DNA of 64,000 nucleotides from Verrucomicrobiia bacterium (lineage in GTDB: Bacteria; Verrucomicrobiota; Verrucomicrobiia; Verrucomicrobiales; DEV007): NCBI GenBank assembly GCA_020439945.1, contig JAGRPB010000002.1, forward strand, positions 69,835 through 133,834. The letters are read 5' to 3'. The position numbers and the translations under genes are program-made. Positions 61,762 through 64,000 of this stretch are shown here, one piece after another (positions within the stretch are counted from its first letter, which is position 1; each line of letters opens with the position of its first letter). A model generated the notes under the pieces. The model was not told the DNA's origin. It saw nothing but the letters and a program-made list of their open reading frames with translations, and searched no databases.

Positions 61762-62098
61762 GAGATTTTCATCAAAGAGGGTTGAACCGCGGACCCAACC
61801 CTCTTTGATCGATCGGTAATCTGTTCATTTTCAGCGGATTGACCAGATTCTCCGCGTCCGATTTCGAGGCGAGATTCAAGCCCGAAAGACAAAAAAAGCG
61901 GGGGTTGACGCTTAGTTTTTGAGCCTTTGCTCGTCTAAAGGAGAGCGGCTGACCGTAACCTGACTGATAAAAATTTTTACGATTTTTTCAAAGAAACCCA
62001 GTCTTCAGCCCGTTTCCTCGATGAATCCCGATTTTTTCGGACTTTGAATAAAACGGACTCCTGCCTCCGTCAAATCTTCCTAACCTCCCTCCCCTCAA
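61762..62098. other. 337-bp intergenic region upstream of the sigma factor gene
   Basis: Apart from the hairpin at its start, it holds an AT-rich leader (AAAAATTTTTACGATTTTTTC around 61970) and a TTGACG hexamer at 61905-61910 that could be a -35 element, but no good -10 lies 16-18 bp away. No ORF is convincing. The long leader suggests regulated transcription or a structured 5' UTR for the sigma gene. Confidence 0.5.
61772..61808. terminator. Hairpin terminator, AACCCT repeat family
   Basis: A perfect 12-bp stem, TCAAAGAGGGTT at 61772-61783 with 61797-61808, loop of 13. It begins 10 bp after the stop of the TIM-barrel gene. Loop and right arm share CGCGGACCCAACCCT with the element at 44.9 kb. 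Confidence 0.75.
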
Positions 62099-63013
62099 AT
62101 GAAACAACGCGACGAAAATTTGCAGCGCTACCTGCGCGAAATCGGCCGAGTCCCCCTTCTCACCATCGAAGAAGAAATCGAACTCGCCGCCCGAATCAAG
62201 AAAGGCGACGCCCAGGCTCGCGACCACATGATCCGCGCCAATCTGCGCCTCGTGGTCAAAATCGCGGGCGACTACCGCAACTACGGCCTGTCCTTCCCCG
62301 ACCTGATTGCGGAAGGCAATATCGGCCTGATGAAAGCGGTGGAGCGCTACGATCCCGCCAAGGGCGGCAAGCTGAGCACCTACGCGGCGTGGTGGATCAA
62401 GCAATCCATCAAGCGCGCCCTCGCCAACCAGGCCCGGACCATCCGCATGCCCGTCCACGCCGTGGACACGGTCAGCAAGATTCGTCGCATGACCCACTCA
62501 CTCACCGATCAACTGGGCCGCACGCCGACCGACCAGGAGATCATGAAGGAGCTGAAGATCGACGAGAAGAAACTCCATCACCTCCGCGAAATCGCTCAGC
62601 CGCCCATCTCTCTGGACAGCACGCCGCAGGACGATCCGGAAGGACGCTCGGTCGGCGAGCGCGTGGAAGATCCCAACGCGCTGACCCCCGACGACGTGCT
62701 CTCGAATCGCGACATGAACAAGAAACTCGAAGCGCTCCTGTCCGTGCTCGATCGCCGCGAACGCACCATCATCAACCAGCGTTTCGGCCTCACCGGCCGC
62801 AATCCAAAGACGCTGGAACAGGTCGGCGAGCGGTTCGGCGTCACCCGCGAGCGCATTCGCCAGTTGCAGAATCGCGCCCTCGAGAAGATGCGCGAGGCCC
62901 TGGCCGACATGGAAAACCCCGAAGCCGTGGCCCTGAAGAAACTGGTCGATACCGTCCGCGATCGGGATCACGAAGAAGAACCCTGGTGGAACGCTGGCCT
63001 CCCCGCCGCCTGA
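62099..63013 (+). CDS. Sigma-70 family RNA polymerase sigma factor (RpoD-like, short)
   Basis: This 304-residue protein has region 1.2 (ENLQRYLREIGRVPLLT), region 2 (LRLVVKIAGDYRNYGLSFPDLIAEGNIGLMKAVERYDPAKGGKLSTYAAWWIKQSIKRALANQ), region 3 (RMTHSLTDQLGRTPTDQEIMKEL) and region 4 with the -35 HTH (TLEQVGERFGVTRERIRQLQNRALEKMR). It lacks region 1.1 and the large non-conserved insert of E. coli RpoD. It fits a group 2 factor or a shortened primary factor. Confidence 0.93.
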   Translation: MKQRDENLQRYLREIGRVPLLTIEEEIELAARIKKGDAQARDHMIRANLRLVVKIAGDYRNYGLSFPDLIAEGNIGLMKAVERYDPAKGGKLSTYAAWWIKQSIKRALANQARTIRMPVHAVDTVSKIRRMTHSLTDQLGRTPTDQEIMKELKIDEKKLHHLREIAQPPISLDSTPQDDPEGRSVGERVEDPNALTPDDVLSNRDMNKKLEALLSVLDRRERTIINQRFGLTGRNPKTLEQVGERFGVTRERIRQLQNRALEKMREALADMENPEAVALKKLVDTVRDRDHEEEPWWNAGLPAA

Positions 63014-63111
63014 TTTCCGCCGGGAATTCCGATCCCGTCACAATTTGGTCACCCGAGACTGGCGCGTTTGACGTTGCCATCTCGGGTGGCTTCATTTAGA
63101 GATGGAGTGTC

Positions 63112-63816
63112 GTGAAACACACTGCCCAACGGACTCTTTTCTCATCGCTGCTCGGACTGGCGATCGCCTTCGGAATCTTTGCCTTCGCCGCGCCTCGGGC
63201 CGAGGCCCAGGTGTTGGTTTACCGGATGGAATTCAAGAAATCCGGGCACGGCGTGAATTTCGATTTCTTCGATCGCGGTTATTTCGTGGTCGACGGTTTG
63301 GGCGGCATCGGCACTTTCATCCTGACCTATCGGGAAGACGGTCGCGATTTCTACCTTGAGTCCGCAGACGGGGGTGAACTTTTTTTCGCCGTGCGTCCCG
63401 GCATCGAAAAGGCGGTCATTCGAGCCAAGAGCGCCGCGGATAGCTCGACGGCGGAGTCCTACTACCTGATGGCCGGAGATCTCAGCAGCAGCATCACCGT
63501 GAATCTGCGAGGCCAGAAAGTGACGCTGGCGGTGGCTCCATTTCTCCGAGGCAACGCACTGGCATCGGATTCCGAAACCGATGTCGAGTTTCTCTCTTCA
63601 GAGAGCAGCATCGGTTTCGCCGGGTTCGCCACCATCAAGGCTTACCTCGACCGCACCCGCACCCGCGCCGCGAACAAGGGCACCCAGAGTGTTAGTGATG
63701 CGGTGACCGATCTCAAGGCCGATCTGGAAAGATCGGGAATCTCAGACGGTTCAGACACTGGAGTCGATCCTGAGGTTGATCCCGAAGTTGATCCCGAAGT
63801 TGATCCCGAAGCCTAG
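63112..63816 (+). CDS. Exported protein of unknown function with C-terminal VDPE repeats
   Basis: This 234-residue protein starts at GTG 63112 with a signal peptide (about 1-32, AxA cut at AEA). The middle is beta-rich (VLVYRMEFKKSGHGVNFDFFDRGYFVVDGLGG; YYLMAGDLSSSITVNLRGQKVTLA) with no known motif. It ends in four VDPE units. Secreted or surface location is likely; function is not known. Confidence 0.78.
   Translation: MKHTAQRTLFSSLLGLAIAFGIFAFAAPRAEAQVLVYRMEFKKSGHGVNFDFFDRGYFVVDGLGGIGTFILTYREDGRDFYLESADGGELFFAVRPGIEKAVIRAKSAADSSTAESYYLMAGDLSSSITVNLRGQKVTLAVAPFLRGNALASDSETDVEFLSSESSIGFAGFATIKAYLDRTRTRAANKGTQSVSDAVTDLKADLERSGISDGSDTGVDPEVDPEVDPEVDPEA
63763..63810 (+). repeat. Four tandem 12-bp units (GTTGATCCCGAA type)
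   Basis: Three exact GTTGATCCCGAA units (63775-63810) are preceded by a variant GTCGATCCTGAG. They code for VDPE and end just before the stop. Copy number could vary by slippage between strains. Confidence 0.85.
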
Positions 63817-64000
63817 AGCGTTCTCAAGAACCGTGTAGCCGTTCAGGGTGGGATCAGTGAGGTAATTTCACGGCGGGTTCACTGCATGGTTCGGACTTTC
63901 TTTGAATCCCGAAATCTCTCCTTCTTGTCATCCCGAGAAAGAGAATCCGCTGTGCGGATAGAAGAGAGATCAAAGAAGCCCTTGGAAATCTCAAGACAGA
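63817..64000. other. Intergenic tail, no gene seen
   Basis: This is 184 bp without a convincing ORF. TTGTCATCCCGAG near 63.93 kb followed by GAGAGATC about 35 bp on matches the arms of the MITE-like element at 29.6-29.8 kb, so another copy may continue past the window edge. Confidence 0.5.

Noticed and set aside
61905..61930. Sigma-70 promoter upstream of the sigma gene (TTGACG ... TCTAAA)
   Set aside because: The spacing is about 23 bp, too long for a standard promoter, and no good -10 is present at 16-18 bp.

Overview
The window looks like a chromosomal segment of a GC-rich, Gram-negative member of the Verrucomicrobia (PVC group), most likely free-living and polysaccharide-degrading. I infer this from three secreted sulfatases, SGNH hydrolases, a ThuA / PVC-type dehydrogenase / cytochrome c giant protein, a membrane Ser/Thr kinase, an ABC permease fused to a CPBP protease, and an LPS heptose epimerase that implies an outer membrane. 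No rRNA, tRNA, CRISPR array, prophage or intact IS was seen, so the lineage call rests on gene content only.

Layout. 1-3.8 kb: the 3' end of a SNF2 helicase, then an ABC exporter ATPase coupled to a permease/CPBP protease fusion. 3.9-7.6 kb: a minus-strand L,D-transpeptidase with an unusual N-terminal extension, a subtilase and a GAF protein, then a plus-strand CvfB-like RNA-binding protein. 7.6-21.6 kb: secreted degradative genes (two sulfatases, an alkaline-phosphatase-fold phosphodiesterase, an SGNH/3-keto-disaccharide-hydrolase fusion, a VKOR plus thioredoxin oxidation pair, a PAS-AraC regulator, the ThuA/dehydrogenase/CBM/cytochrome c protein, a C39-like membrane protein, a decayed AbiEii-type toxin locus and a second SGNH hydrolase). 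21.7-29.5 kb: an AAA ATPase, then a tightly overlapped minus-strand operon for molybdate/tungstate uptake and cofactor sulfur transfer (MoaD, ThiF/MoeB, a tandem-duplicated binding lipoprotein, ModB, ModC) that also carries TspO and AlkD. 29.9-33.1 kb: an MacB/LolD-type ABC operon with an exported partner protein. 33.2-43.8 kb: a PQQ-propeller protein with an embedded methyltransferase-like domain, a third sulfatase, a Ser/Thr kinase with RCC1-like repeats, and a hybrid histidine kinase with a stand-alone receiver. 43.9-49.5 kb: oxidoreductase, esterase, HldD, Ca/Na antiporter and membrane Zn protease.

49.6-59.9 kb is a phosphate island. pstS-pstC-pstA-pstB, a GT4 glycosyltransferase, an LpxH/PlcP-like phosphoesterase and phoU all lie on the minus strand, and a Na/Pi cotransporter diverges from pstS. 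The pstS/Na-Pi intergenic region holds two matching Pho-box-like sites. The glycosyltransferase and phosphoesterase between pstB and phoU look like a phospholipid-to-glycolipid remodelling pair used under phosphate starvation; this is the most interesting functional hypothesis in the window. 60-64 kb: a TIM-barrel glycosidase-like protein with no canonical start codon, a short sigma-70 factor and a small exported protein ending in VDPE repeats.

Several short hairpin repeats (an ACCCTGTT/AACCCT family, GGGCGAC hairpins, and palindromic elements at 25.1 and 29.7 kb) sit at gene ends and between genes. One copy appears to lie inside a sulfatase signal-peptide region.
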